Assembly: GCA_963849955.1 (NCBI GenBank)
Contig: CAWKJU010000015.1
Coordinates: 1 to 64,000 of the forward strand
Length of the DNA: 64,000 nucleotides
Direction of reading: 5' to 3'
Source: CAWFGW01 sp963849955
GTDB lineage: Bacteria > Bacteroidota > Bacteroidia > Cytophagales > JAAEPT01
Shown: piece by piece, positions 43,253 to 50,726 of the stretch
How positions within the stretch are numbered: position 1 is the stretch's first letter
How the letters are laid out: each line of letters begins with the position of its first letter
Made by a program: the position numbers and the translations under genes
The notes under the pieces: model-generated
The model's input: the letters and a program-made list of their open reading frames with translations, nothing else
Database searches by the model: none
Told to the model about the DNA's origin: nothing

Positions 43253-43456
43253 CTAACCTCCTTGCGTTGCTTTAATAATTGTTACTTTATCGTTTTCATT
43301 TAATTGATAAGCACTCCATTCGTCTTTACGAATCACCACATTGTTTATTGCTACCGCGGCTCCTTTTTGAGCGTTGATAGACAACTCTTCCAATAAACCA
43401 GTGATGTTCTGATTTGGTGATGTTGATGTTGATGTGTTGTTTACGAGTACTTGCAT
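43253..43456 (-). CDS. thiS: Sulfur carrier protein ThiS
   Basis: A 67-residue ubiquitin-like protein ending in Gly-Gly (KATQGG), the end that is adenylated and thiocarboxylated to donate sulfur for the thiazole ring. GAAVAINNVVIRKDEWSAYQLNENDKVTIIKA is the typical beta-grasp core. First gene after the TPP riboswitch. ThiG, ThiH and ThiF partners are not in this window. Confidence 0.93.
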   Translation of the reverse strand: MQVLVNNTSTSTSPNQNITGLLEELSINAQKGAAVAINNVVIRKDEWSAYQLNENDKVTIIKATQGG

Positions 43457-43489
43457 TGTTTTATTAGACTGTCTTTCCGATCTCTAACC

Positions 43490-43586
43490 TTAATTCTGAG
43501 CGAAGCGAAGAATCTCTTAATAGAAACTCGTGCTACAACATTGCGATCCAGCTATTTTGAGAAAAACAAAACTCTGTAATGACGTT
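43490..43586. repeat. MITE-like interspersed element in the thi leader
   Basis: Starts with TTAATTCTGAGCGAAGCGAA and GAATCTC and ends with CTGTAATGACG. Read from the other strand the end is CGTCATTACAGAG, so the termini are inverted copies of a CGTCATTCTGAG-like word. Elements with GTCATTCTGAGCGAAGCGAAGAATC at one end are known as dispersed repeats in many Bacteroidota genomes. It lies in the transcribed leader between the riboswitch and thiS. Confidence 0.55.
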
Positions 43587-43648
43587 TTTTTTTTAAGGTT
43601 TAAAGTATAAGAAGGTTCTTGGAAGTTTAAAAGTGGAGAGGTTTCTCC

Positions 43649-43731
43649 GACTTTTCCCTACGCCCGCACAATCGGGATCAGGTTCCAAGGGTGCTTCTCA
43701 GTCGCGATAAAATCGGGACGCCCCTAAAGTC
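43649..43731 (-). promoter_or_regulatory. TPP riboswitch (THI element)
   Basis: On the minus strand the aptamer has closing stem P1 GACTTT/AAAGTC, then AGGGGCG, the conserved CTGAGA (43695-43700), ACCCTTGGAACCTGATC and GCGTAGGGAA, all in the order of the thiamine pyrophosphate aptamer. A small hairpin GGAGA-AACC-TCTCC (43635-43648) follows. Bound TPP should reduce expression of thiS-thiC-thiE; the mechanism (termination or translation) is not clear because about 190 bases including a repeat lie before thiS. Confidence 0.96.
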
Positions 43732-43736
43732 TTTCT

Positions 43737-43767
43737 CAAATATAGTCGTTCGAGAGTAGGTTAACAA
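43737..43767 (-). promoter_or_regulatory. Promoter of the thi operon
   Basis: On the minus strand TTG (43767-43765), 20 bases, then TATATTTG (43744-43737): an exact Bacteroidota TTG-N20-TAnnTTTG promoter. The predicted start, six or seven bases beyond the box, coincides with the first base of riboswitch stem P1 at 43731. Confidence 0.82.
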
Positions 43768-43797
43768 GTATTTAAAGGCTTCTGTTTCAGAACAAAC

Positions 43798-45069
43798 CTA
43801 TTTAACAATAAATTTACCATTTCTGACAAGTTCTCCAGAGGTAAGACGATAAAAGTAGTTACCAGTAGGGAAGTCTGAAAAATTCAAAACGGATAATTTG
43901 TCCACTACCTGACTATACACAACTTGACCTTTATCATTCATAATATTTAGCTGTGCACTTTTATTTTCAAACCCTACAGAAACCACATCACTAACTATTG
44001 TAGGATAAAACTCATGCTTTATATCATTAGCCTCATTCAGACTAACAAGAGTTGGCTTAGAATAATAAAAATTATACACACCTCCTTGAGTCCATACAGA
44101 ATTTTCAGCGTCCCAAAAATTGAAACTAAATGTTTTCAAAGGTTTATTATTCATAAACTCTACTATACCCGTTATCTCATGATCAAACGACATAATTTTC
44201 AGCATTTCAATTGTATTAGAAATAGAGTAATCATTATAATAATCTAGTTCACTGTTTTCTTCCTCTATCCATAATTGAGTGTCCGAATCATATTCAAATC
44301 CATTCACTTTAATCCAGTTACCTTCTGCATTATAGTCAAACGTGGTTAAACTTCCCTCTTCTGGAAATGAACTATCACCCCTAAATGACATAACTATATT
44401 TAAATTTTTATCAACTGAATCTTTTCCTACTGTAATTTCTTCTTTTTCAACATTCCCTAAATCATCATAAAAAATTCTAGTGCTGGGGTTGATTATTGTA
44501 CTATTTGGTTCTTGGGCGTAGCTAAAGTATTCTTCCACTTCCAAAATCAATTCACTACTTCCAGAGTCTGCATAAAAGCTACCAAAGTACGTTTTTCTAT
44601 TATATGCATCGTATTCATAAACATTTTCCCTTCTACCTCCCGACAAAAAATTGGTTGTTTTTTTTTCAATCAACCCTTTATTACTGACAATAATGTCAGT
44701 AGTCTTCTCACTAAAAAGAAACCAATTATTATTTGTTTTGTTCCAAAGATATATTCGATGAATAAACTGGTCAGTCCCAACTTTGTAAATTGCACTATCT
44801 AATTGTCTATTATGAAATTTAGTTCCATCACTTTGTTGGGCAATAACACTCACTAATTGACCTAAGGAATTATAATGATAAAAACCTTTCTGATATGTTA
44901 CAGTATCGTTAAACATTTTAACAAACCCTTTGAGAAAAATACTATCTAACCTAACCTCTAGGTTACCTGAAGTTCTTTGCACTAGTTTATTCGAACCAAA
45001 CTTAGGCACAACTTGTGAAAGGGCAGAAACCCCTATCACTGTAAACAATACCAACAAATACTTTCTCAT
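43798..45069 (-). CDS. Secreted protein with T9SS type-A sorting domain
   Basis: A 423-residue protein with a signal peptide (MRKYLLVLFTVIGVSALSQ) and a body of short repeated beta units with Tyr/Asn/Asp-rich turns (for example YHYNSLGQLVSVIAQQSDGT, YEYDAYNRKTYF, FYDDLGNVEKEE, FDYNAEGNWIKV). These recall YD/RHS-like or wild-type 'YnxxGnl' strand repeats. The final 75 residues (FYPTIVSDVVSV, QLNIMNDKGQVV, LNFSDFPTGNYFYRL, GKFIVK) are a T9SS type-A C-terminal domain, removed after export to the cell surface. Cargo function unknown. No operon partner; the riboswitch promoter region lies just after its stop. Confidence 0.82.
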   Translation of the reverse strand: MRKYLLVLFTVIGVSALSQVVPKFGSNKLVQRTSGNLEVRLDSIFLKGFVKMFNDTVTYQKGFYHYNSLGQLVSVIAQQSDGTKFHNRQLDSAIYKVGTDQFIHRIYLWNKTNNNWFLFSEKTTDIIVSNKGLIEKKTTNFLSGGRRENVYEYDAYNRKTYFGSFYADSGSSELILEVEEYFSYAQEPNSTIINPSTRIFYDDLGNVEKEEITVGKDSVDKNLNIVMSFRGDSSFPEEGSLTTFDYNAEGNWIKVNGFEYDSDTQLWIEEENSELDYYNDYSISNTIEMLKIMSFDHEITGIVEFMNNKPLKTFSFNFWDAENSVWTQGGVYNFYYSKPTLVSLNEANDIKHEFYPTIVSDVVSVGFENKSAQLNIMNDKGQVVYSQVVDKLSVLNFSDFPTGNYFYRLTSGELVRNGKFIVK

Positions 45070-45088
45070 GTTCTCAATTTAAGAATTC

Positions 45089-45096
45089 CAAAATTA
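45089..45096 (-). promoter_or_regulatory. Candidate -7 box of the 423-aa T9SS protein
   Basis: Minus-strand TAATTTTG fits TAnnTTTG, 19 bp before the ATG at 45069. No clear -33 TTG. Confidence 0.35.
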
Positions 45097-45170
45097 ACAA
45101 ATAATCCATAAAAAAACTTTCAGGTTACATTTACTTTGAACTTCAATATTTAAACCACGAACTTTACCCC

Positions 45171-45698
45171 ATGTCATCCCACCACTTCGTCCGTGAAAAT
45201 CAAGAACCTGGTCTTTATATAGATGAATGGTTTGCTGGTGCAGAGCTACTTTTGGAAGAACTTGCCCAATGGGCTCCGAAGATAATTGTACATGAACGTG
45301 TTTTGGATGATGTGCTGGAAACAGGAACGAAGATAGATGTGGTGCTATACACAGACAGTAAAGCAACGATTGAAGAAAAAACACGGTTTCAATTCCCTAT
45401 AGAAATCGTAAAAGCCGAAGATTTGTTTGAAGCCAATGTTAGTTTTATTGAGGATAATTACATTAACAGAGTCCATATCATTTCGTTGAAAAAGCCAGAA
45501 GAAATAACTTTTCAATCGGGTTCTCAATTGACTTTTTTTAATGCTGAGAACACATTTTATAGAATAGAAAAAGGGTTTGAAAAATGGATGGCACAAAATA
45601 GCCCTTTTGAAATTTTAGTAGGTGGAAAAAGAATAAGTCATCAAGGTAACGATGCGCTTTTTCACTACGAAGGTAAAGCGGGTGTATTCATTGAATAA
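45171..45698 (+). CDS. Unknown protein, possibly a degenerate thiamine pyrophosphokinase-like protein
   Basis: A 175-residue soluble protein with no signal peptide. The opening SSHHFVRENQEPGLYI and the order of strands (LLLEELAQWAPKIIVHERVLDDVLETGTKIDVVLYTDS) resemble Bacteroidota proteins labelled thiamine pyrophosphokinase, but the conserved Asp-rich GDxDS site is not present and the protein is short. The C-terminal EGKAGVFIE would match the end of the TPK beta-barrel. It may be a paralogue that lost catalysis. Nearness to the thi operon (about 1.5 kb) is suggestive only. Confidence 0.4.
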   Translation: MSSHHFVRENQEPGLYIDEWFAGAELLLEELAQWAPKIIVHERVLDDVLETGTKIDVVLYTDSKATIEEKTRFQFPIEIVKAEDLFEANVSFIEDNYINRVHIISLKKPEEITFQSGSQLTFFNAENTFYRIEKGFEKWMAQNSPFEILVGGKRISHQGNDALFHYEGKAGVFIE

Positions 45699-45862
45699 TT
45701 ATAAAACCAGAGACGAAACCTCTACTATTTTAACATTATTATTCGACACTTTTCTTTAATAATACAACTCACAGGATTATTAAAGAATGAAGACATTTCC
45801 TGACCCCATCATTCGACAGTAACAAGTTGATTAATAAAAGTAGTCCAAGGAGCAATTTATAA

Positions 45863-46306
45863 TTATACTTGCTCTTCTGCTTCCTTTTTAATGTTAGAGA
45901 ATTCTTTTGTTAATTCCACTTTTTGTTTTTCAGTAAGTACTTTACCTGCCATTTGAAAAACCTCATGTTCCTCTTCATCCAGATGATGCTCTACCTCGTG
46001 TTTCAGTTTTTTTGCTGTGACTAACCAGCCTGGCGAATCCATACTTGTTCCTTCTAATTCAGCAATCATCTCATCCATTTCGTGATGTTCTGAAATACTA
46101 TGGCGTGCTTTTTCTTGCGTGAGATCACTTTCGATCAACGGGACATAAAAACATCTTTCCTCAGCAACTGCATGCGCTTCAAGTTCAGACTTTAATTTTT
46201 TAAATATTTCCTTCCGCTCACTTGTATCGCCATGAGTTTCAACTAGTTTTTTGACTAGCATTCTTTGTATTACGTGATCTTCTCTTATTCTTTCGAAAAT
46301 TGTCAT
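45863..46306 (-). CDS. Hemerythrin HHE-domain protein
   Basis: The ATG at 46306 gives 147 residues (frame open to a TTG 13 codons earlier, in Lys/Asn-rich sequence). It is a four-helix HHE cation-binding protein: DHVIQRMLVKKL, ELEAHAVAEERCFYVPL (HxxxEE), SEHHEMDEMI and VEHHLDEEEHEVFQ, giving His and Glu ligands for a di-iron site. Relatives sense or bind O2 or NO, or act in iron-sulfur repair. It lies 39 bp after a DUF4235 gene on the same strand, a combination that looks stress-related. Confidence 0.88.
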   Translation of the reverse strand: MTIFERIREDHVIQRMLVKKLVETHGDTSERKEIFKKLKSELEAHAVAEERCFYVPLIESDLTQEKARHSISEHHEMDEMIAELEGTSMDSPGWLVTAKKLKHEVEHHLDEEEHEVFQMAGKVLTEKQKVELTKEFSNIKKEAEEQV

Positions 46307-46345
46307 ATCTGTTTTTTGATTTTTTTTTATTAGATTTTTGTTCAA

Positions 46346-46582
46346 TTACGGTCTTGGTACAAATTTTTTGTAAAACACTTTTCCCAAGCCACTTAATACA
46401 GCTAAACCTACCGTCCACATCACCATCTCTTTTGTTGACGTATTTGATTTAGAAGTGTCGTTAGGAGGGGTTTTTCCTTTTGCTGCCACCCATGATTTTC
46501 TTGCAATTTCTTTTACAATTAAGCCTGTGGCTAATGAACCAGCTGTATATAGTGCTAATTTTGAATTTTTAGATAACTCCAT
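46346..46582 (-). CDS. Small DUF4235-like membrane protein
   Basis: A 78-residue protein with two hydrophobic segments (about 9-24 and 54-70). KSWVAAKGKTPPNDTSKSN (about 29-47) between them matches the W-x-A-x-G-x-PP pattern of DUF4235. Family function unknown. It precedes the hemerythrin gene. Confidence 0.65.
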   Translation of the reverse strand: MELSKNSKLALYTAGSLATGLIVKEIARKSWVAAKGKTPPNDTSKSNTSTKEMVMWTVGLAVLSGLGKVFYKKFVPRP

Positions 46583-46787
46583 TTTTTTGATGTTTAGAAT
46601 TGGTTACTTACTCTACCTTTAACCAAAACCAATACCAGTGTCAAAACAGGCTCAAAACTCACTGTTAAGACATATCAACTACATTCAAGGGGGATACATT
46701 TCGCACTAATGAGCAAAAATATCTACAAAAGTCAATGTACCTTAATTTAATTTTTTAAAACTTATCAAATCTATTCATCGCTTTACC

Positions 46788-48479
46788 TTACTTTTTCACA
46801 AAAGAAGACACATAACTTTGGTTTTCCAGTTCGATTTTCAAAAAATACATCCCTGATTTTATAGCATCAACATGTATGCTTTTCGTATTCTTGACTGTGG
46901 ATATTATTCTGCCCGACACATCCAAAACAGTTAAAGCGACAACATTATCTACATTTTGTACCGTTAGTAAATCAGTAGTTGGATTAGGAAACACACTAAA
47001 ATTAACTTTTTCATTTCCGTTATTAACACCCAATTTCAATGCTTCTTGATTGATTTTGTAAATGAATATATCTCCATTATCATCAGCTGAATATTTTGTA
47101 ACAGTGGATTCCTCCAAGTGAAAATCTACTTTTCCCGAAAAATCGCCCACAGCAAAAACGTTATCATCCTTATCAACACGAATAGCATGTGCATGATTGT
47201 CTATAGAAGCTACTCCTCCCCCTAAATTTTTAACCCAGGCAAAATTACCATTTGAAAATATCTTTAACACAAACACATCTTCTTTTCCTGTAGATGTGAG
47301 CAGGTGTTTACGTTCACTCACATCAAAGTCTACAGTACCTTCAAAACTACCTCCGACATAAATATTATTTTCTAAGTCAAACGACAAAGGTTTACCGTGA
47401 CTCTCATACATGTTTCCTGCTACTTGATATGACCATTGCAAAACCCCGTTTGCATCTAACTTTAAAACAATCGCTCGCTTATCAAGTGAGCGTGTTAAAG
47501 GACTAAAAACGGAGTCGCCAAGTTTTGCTGTTCCTTCAATATTTGCATAAACGATCACACTACCTTCATGGTCAACGACTACTGAACTTGTAAAGTCTTG
47601 TAAATCACCACCAAGTTGTTTTGCCCATAAAAATGTTCCTGTTTTCGAATATTTCGCAATAAATACATCACTAGATCCACGTGTAGACAATTCATCTTCA
47701 AGCGTATTATCACCATAAAAATCAAGTGTGCCTGTAAAGTTACCAACCACATACACATCTTCATTTTGATCAATAGCGATGGATGTACCCAACACGGTTT
47801 GAACACTTCCAATCTGTTTTGCCCATAATAAATCACCATTAGAATCTAATTTCGTAACAAAAGCATCTCGATTTCCACCTTTAGTTCTCAGTAGGAATTT
47901 ATCTAAGCCAGGGTTAAAGTCTGTTTGACCTATAAAGAATCCTGTGGTATATACTTTTCCAGTATTAGTTACTGCCAAATCATTTACCCTTATAGGAGAA
48001 CCACTTATAAACTGTTTAGCCCATGCAACCTCTCCATCTTTTGTCAGCTTTAAAACATAAGAATCATTATTTCCTACAAAAGAAAGTGACTGTTTATCTT
48101 CTTTTAAACCAAAATCAACTTGCTTGTTAAATTCACCTGAAGAATACACATTGCCTTCATCATCAACTTCTAATCCATTAATTCCACCTATTCCTGTGCT
48201 TTTTAATTGTTTTATCCATACAAATTGACCGTCTTTATCATATTTAACAATATATGCATCTGTGAGATCAGTTATGACCATTGAATTTGGGTTTCCTTTT
48301 TCAAATTCAAAAGAGCCTTCTACATATCCCGAAGTATATGAATTTCCATTTTCATCAACTGTAATATTAAAAGCACGATCGTTACCATTCGACCCCACAA
48401 AATTTACCCAGCCAATTTTTTGGGCAAATAAAAAGTGTGAAAGAAGTGTAAGTATTAAGCTAATAGCGTAGTTTTTCAT
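46788..48479 (-). CDS. SBBP-type beta-propeller protein with T9SS type-A sorting domain
   Basis: A 563-residue secreted protein: signal peptide (1-19), then seven or more blade-like repeats of the SBBP kind, each reading roughly 'W-K-Q-G...V-DENGNxY-x-G-F-G..DFD...DAFVxKLDxNG' (for example ITVDENGNSYTSGYVEGSFEF, IAIDQNEDVYVVGNFTGTLDF, IRVDKDDNVFAVGDFSGKVDF). The last 75 residues (FSVFPNPTTDLLTV, LTVLDVSGRII, SGMYFLKIELENQS, SFVKK) form a T9SS type-A sorting domain. A surface beta-propeller; ligand unknown. Confidence 0.88.
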   Translation of the reverse strand: MKNYAISLILTLLSHFLFAQKIGWVNFVGSNGNDRAFNITVDENGNSYTSGYVEGSFEFEKGNPNSMVITDLTDAYIVKYDKDGQFVWIKQLKSTGIGGINGLEVDDEGNVYSSGEFNKQVDFGLKEDKQSLSFVGNNDSYVLKLTKDGEVAWAKQFISGSPIRVNDLAVTNTGKVYTTGFFIGQTDFNPGLDKFLLRTKGGNRDAFVTKLDSNGDLLWAKQIGSVQTVLGTSIAIDQNEDVYVVGNFTGTLDFYGDNTLEDELSTRGSSDVFIAKYSKTGTFLWAKQLGGDLQDFTSSVVVDHEGSVIVYANIEGTAKLGDSVFSPLTRSLDKRAIVLKLDANGVLQWSYQVAGNMYESHGKPLSFDLENNIYVGGSFEGTVDFDVSERKHLLTSTGKEDVFVLKIFSNGNFAWVKNLGGGVASIDNHAHAIRVDKDDNVFAVGDFSGKVDFHLEESTVTKYSADDNGDIFIYKINQEALKLGVNNGNEKVNFSVFPNPTTDLLTVQNVDNVVALTVLDVSGRIISTVKNTKSIHVDAIKSGMYFLKIELENQSYVSSFVKK

Positions 48480-48558
48480 TTTTTAAAAAGATTAAATGTT
48501 AATGATTAATTTTATCCAAAAATTGTAAAAATCAATTTCCTAAACAAATTAATTAAGA

Positions 48559-49407
48559 TCAAATAACACCAACCACCATTCTATCTTTTCCTTGAAAATC
48601 TTTCAGAACTTCCACCTCAGAAAACCCTTGTTTCTGCATCACAGCTTTAGTTTCTTCACCAAATTGTTCGTTGATTTCAAAATATAACCGACCTCCCTTT
48701 TTTAATTGCTGTGCGGCCAGTTGAGTGATTCGTTCGTAAAAAATTAGTGCTTGTTCGTCTGCTACAAACAACGCCAGATGAGGATCATGGTCCAGCACGT
48801 TTTTATTCATCTTCACTTTCTCGCTTTCTAATACATAAGGTGGATTTGAGACGATAAGGTCATAGTTAATAGCTAATAGTGAAGAGTTAATAGCTAATAC
48901 ATCTACTTGAATAAATCTTATGGCAACATCATTGACCCTAGCATTTTCCTTTGCAACTTCCAATGCTTTTTCACTCACATCTACCGCTACTACTTCGGCT
49001 GCTAACTGCTTCGCTAATGCAATGGCGATGCAACCCGAGCCTGTACAATAATCGATGATTTTTAAGTTTTTTTGTCCTTTGTACTGTTGAATGATTCGAT
49101 CAACAATTTCTTCTGTTTCCGGTCGGGGAATGAGTACATCAGGGGTCACTTTTATGCGTAGTCCATAAAACTCACACTCACCGATGATATGTTGAATCGG
49201 TTCATGAGCGAGCAGTCGATCAAGTGCGTTTTGCAGTGCTTTCTGATCATATTGACTCAACGCTTTTTCCATCACATAATCTGTTTTAGAAATTCCGTAG
49301 AGGTGGTTGGTGAGCATAAAACTTAAGTTTTCAGCTTCGGGATCATCATATATAGTTCTCAATTTTTCTTTTAAAAAAGAAATGAGGTCTTTTACAGTAT
49401 TAAACAC
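48559..49407 (-). CDS. prmC: Release factor glutamine methyltransferase
   Basis: The enzyme methylates the GGQ glutamine of peptide-chain release factors. VLIPRPETEE, IDYCTGSGCIAIALAK (motif I), AVDVSEKALEVAKEN and SNPPYV (NPPY catalytic motif) identify it, with the helical N-terminal release-factor-binding domain ahead. No ATG starts it; GTG codons occur at 49434, 49419 and 49407. I chose 49407 (282 residues), because a minus-strand TAnnTTTG box lies at 49431-49424 and would start transcription near 49417, leaving only this GTG inside the message. The longer reading (291 residues) cannot be excluded. Confidence 0.9.
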   Translation of the reverse strand: MFNTVKDLISFLKEKLRTIYDDPEAENLSFMLTNHLYGISKTDYVMEKALSQYDQKALQNALDRLLAHEPIQHIIGECEFYGLRIKVTPDVLIPRPETEEIVDRIIQQYKGQKNLKIIDYCTGSGCIAIALAKQLAAEVVAVDVSEKALEVAKENARVNDVAIRFIQVDVLAINSSLLAINYDLIVSNPPYVLESEKVKMNKNVLDHDPHLALFVADEQALIFYERITQLAAQQLKKGGRLYFEINEQFGEETKAVMQKQGFSEVEVLKDFQGKDRMVVGVI

Positions 49408-49423
49408 AGGTATAGTCACAACC

Positions 49424-49431
49424 CAAAGGTA
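49424..49431 (-). promoter_or_regulatory. Candidate -7 box of prmC
   Basis: Minus-strand TACCTTTG, an exact TAnnTTTG match, inside the frame ahead of the chosen prmC start and 5 bp from the divergent ribD ATG. No -33 TTG at ideal distance. Confidence 0.4.
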
Positions 49432-49435
49432 CACA

Positions 49436-50476
49436 ATGATACAGAATGATTCCTACTACATGCAACATGCTTTAGACCTTGCTAAGAAAGGTAGGGGGAA
49501 AGTAAACCCCAATCCGATGGTAGGTTGTGTAATTGTACATGATGGGGTGATCATCGGAGAGGGTTATCACGAAAAATATGGGGGGCCACATGCTGAAGTC
49601 AATGCGGTAAATGCAGTACAGAATAAAGGATTAATTGAAAATTCGACCGTGTATGTGACGCTAGAACCATGTGCTCATTTTGGAAAAACTCCTCCTTGTG
49701 CTGATTTATTAGCTGCTGTAAAACCAACACGCGTTGTCATTTGCAATGATGACCCCAATCCGTTGGTAGCTGGTAAAGGCATTCAAAAATTGAAAGATGC
49801 GGGAATTGAAATAGAAACGGGTGTTTTAGAAAAAAAAGGCCGCGAACTCAACAAACGTTTTTTTACTTTTCAGGAGAAAAAAAGACCTTATATCATTCTC
49901 AAATGGGCACAAACCGCTGATGGTTTTATCGCTCGAGAAAATTACGATTCCAAATGGATCAGCAATGAAGCTTCTCGCAAATTAGTACATCAATGGCGAG
50001 CTGAAGAAGCGGGAATAATGGTGGGCACCAACACGGCTTTGCACGATAATCCACAATTGAACGTGCGTCATGTTGAAGGAAATAACCCGACTCGGATAGT
50101 GTTAGATAAAACGCTGCGCATACCCACCGATTTTTGTTTGTTTGACCAATCGCAGCCGACCATCATTTATAATGCCTTAAAAACGTTGGCAGAAGAAAAC
50201 AACCAATTTGTACAATTAGATTTTACTCAAGACATTGTTCCTCAAGTATTGAGTGACTTATATGAGAAAAAAATTACCTCAGTAATTATTGAAGGTGGAA
50301 AGCAATTGTTAGACGCTTTTATCGCCCTGAACGTTTGGGATGAGGCGCGGGTATTTATAGCCAATAGTGTTTATTTTAAAGGTGGTATTGAAGCTCCAGT
50401 GGTGCACAGAACCTTGGTATCGAGGCAAACGATAGAAAATGACGACTTGCTGGTTTACATGAATCCACTTGGTTAA
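49436..50476 (+). CDS. ribD: Bifunctional riboflavin deaminase/reductase RibD
   Basis: From the ATG at 49436 (346 residues; the frame is open 43 codons further but that region is the divergent prmC gene). The N-terminal zinc deaminase domain has PNPMVGCVIV, GGPHAEVNAV and PCAHFGKTPPC with the His and Cys zinc ligands; the C-terminal reductase domain (about 150-346) has LKWAQTADGFIA, WISNEASRKLVHQWRAEEAGIMVGTNTA and IIEGGKQLLDAF. It carries out the second and third steps of riboflavin synthesis. It stands alone on the plus strand, back to back with prmC. Confidence 0.94.
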   Translation: MIQNDSYYMQHALDLAKKGRGKVNPNPMVGCVIVHDGVIIGEGYHEKYGGPHAEVNAVNAVQNKGLIENSTVYVTLEPCAHFGKTPPCADLLAAVKPTRVVICNDDPNPLVAGKGIQKLKDAGIEIETGVLEKKGRELNKRFFTFQEKKRPYIILKWAQTADGFIARENYDSKWISNEASRKLVHQWRAEEAGIMVGTNTALHDNPQLNVRHVEGNNPTRIVLDKTLRIPTDFCLFDQSQPTIIYNALKTLAEENNQFVQLDFTQDIVPQVLSDLYEKKITSVIIEGGKQLLDAFIALNVWDEARVFIANSVYFKGGIEAPVVHRTLVSRQTIENDDLLVYMNPLG

Positions 50477-50726
50477 AAATTTAAGTGATTGCTCGGTTCA
50501 TAAAACGAATATACCTTAAAACAAATAGTTGGGAGCGATAGATTGTTGGTTTACAAACTTTAACATTACAACTCAAAACACGACCGTTTTTTAAAAACAA
50601 AAATTTTATAATAAATTGCTTCGGTACGAGAAAACACCTCTTTTTTATAACAATGGACAAATGAGGTGATTAATTTTTACAATAACAACAAGCTAGATAT
50701 ACAAAAAACCTAACACCAGTAGCATA

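Noticed and set aside
49307..49435. Longer ribD starting at 49307
   Set aside because: That stretch is the opposite strand of the prmC N-terminal domain, and RibD similarity begins only after the ATG at 49436.
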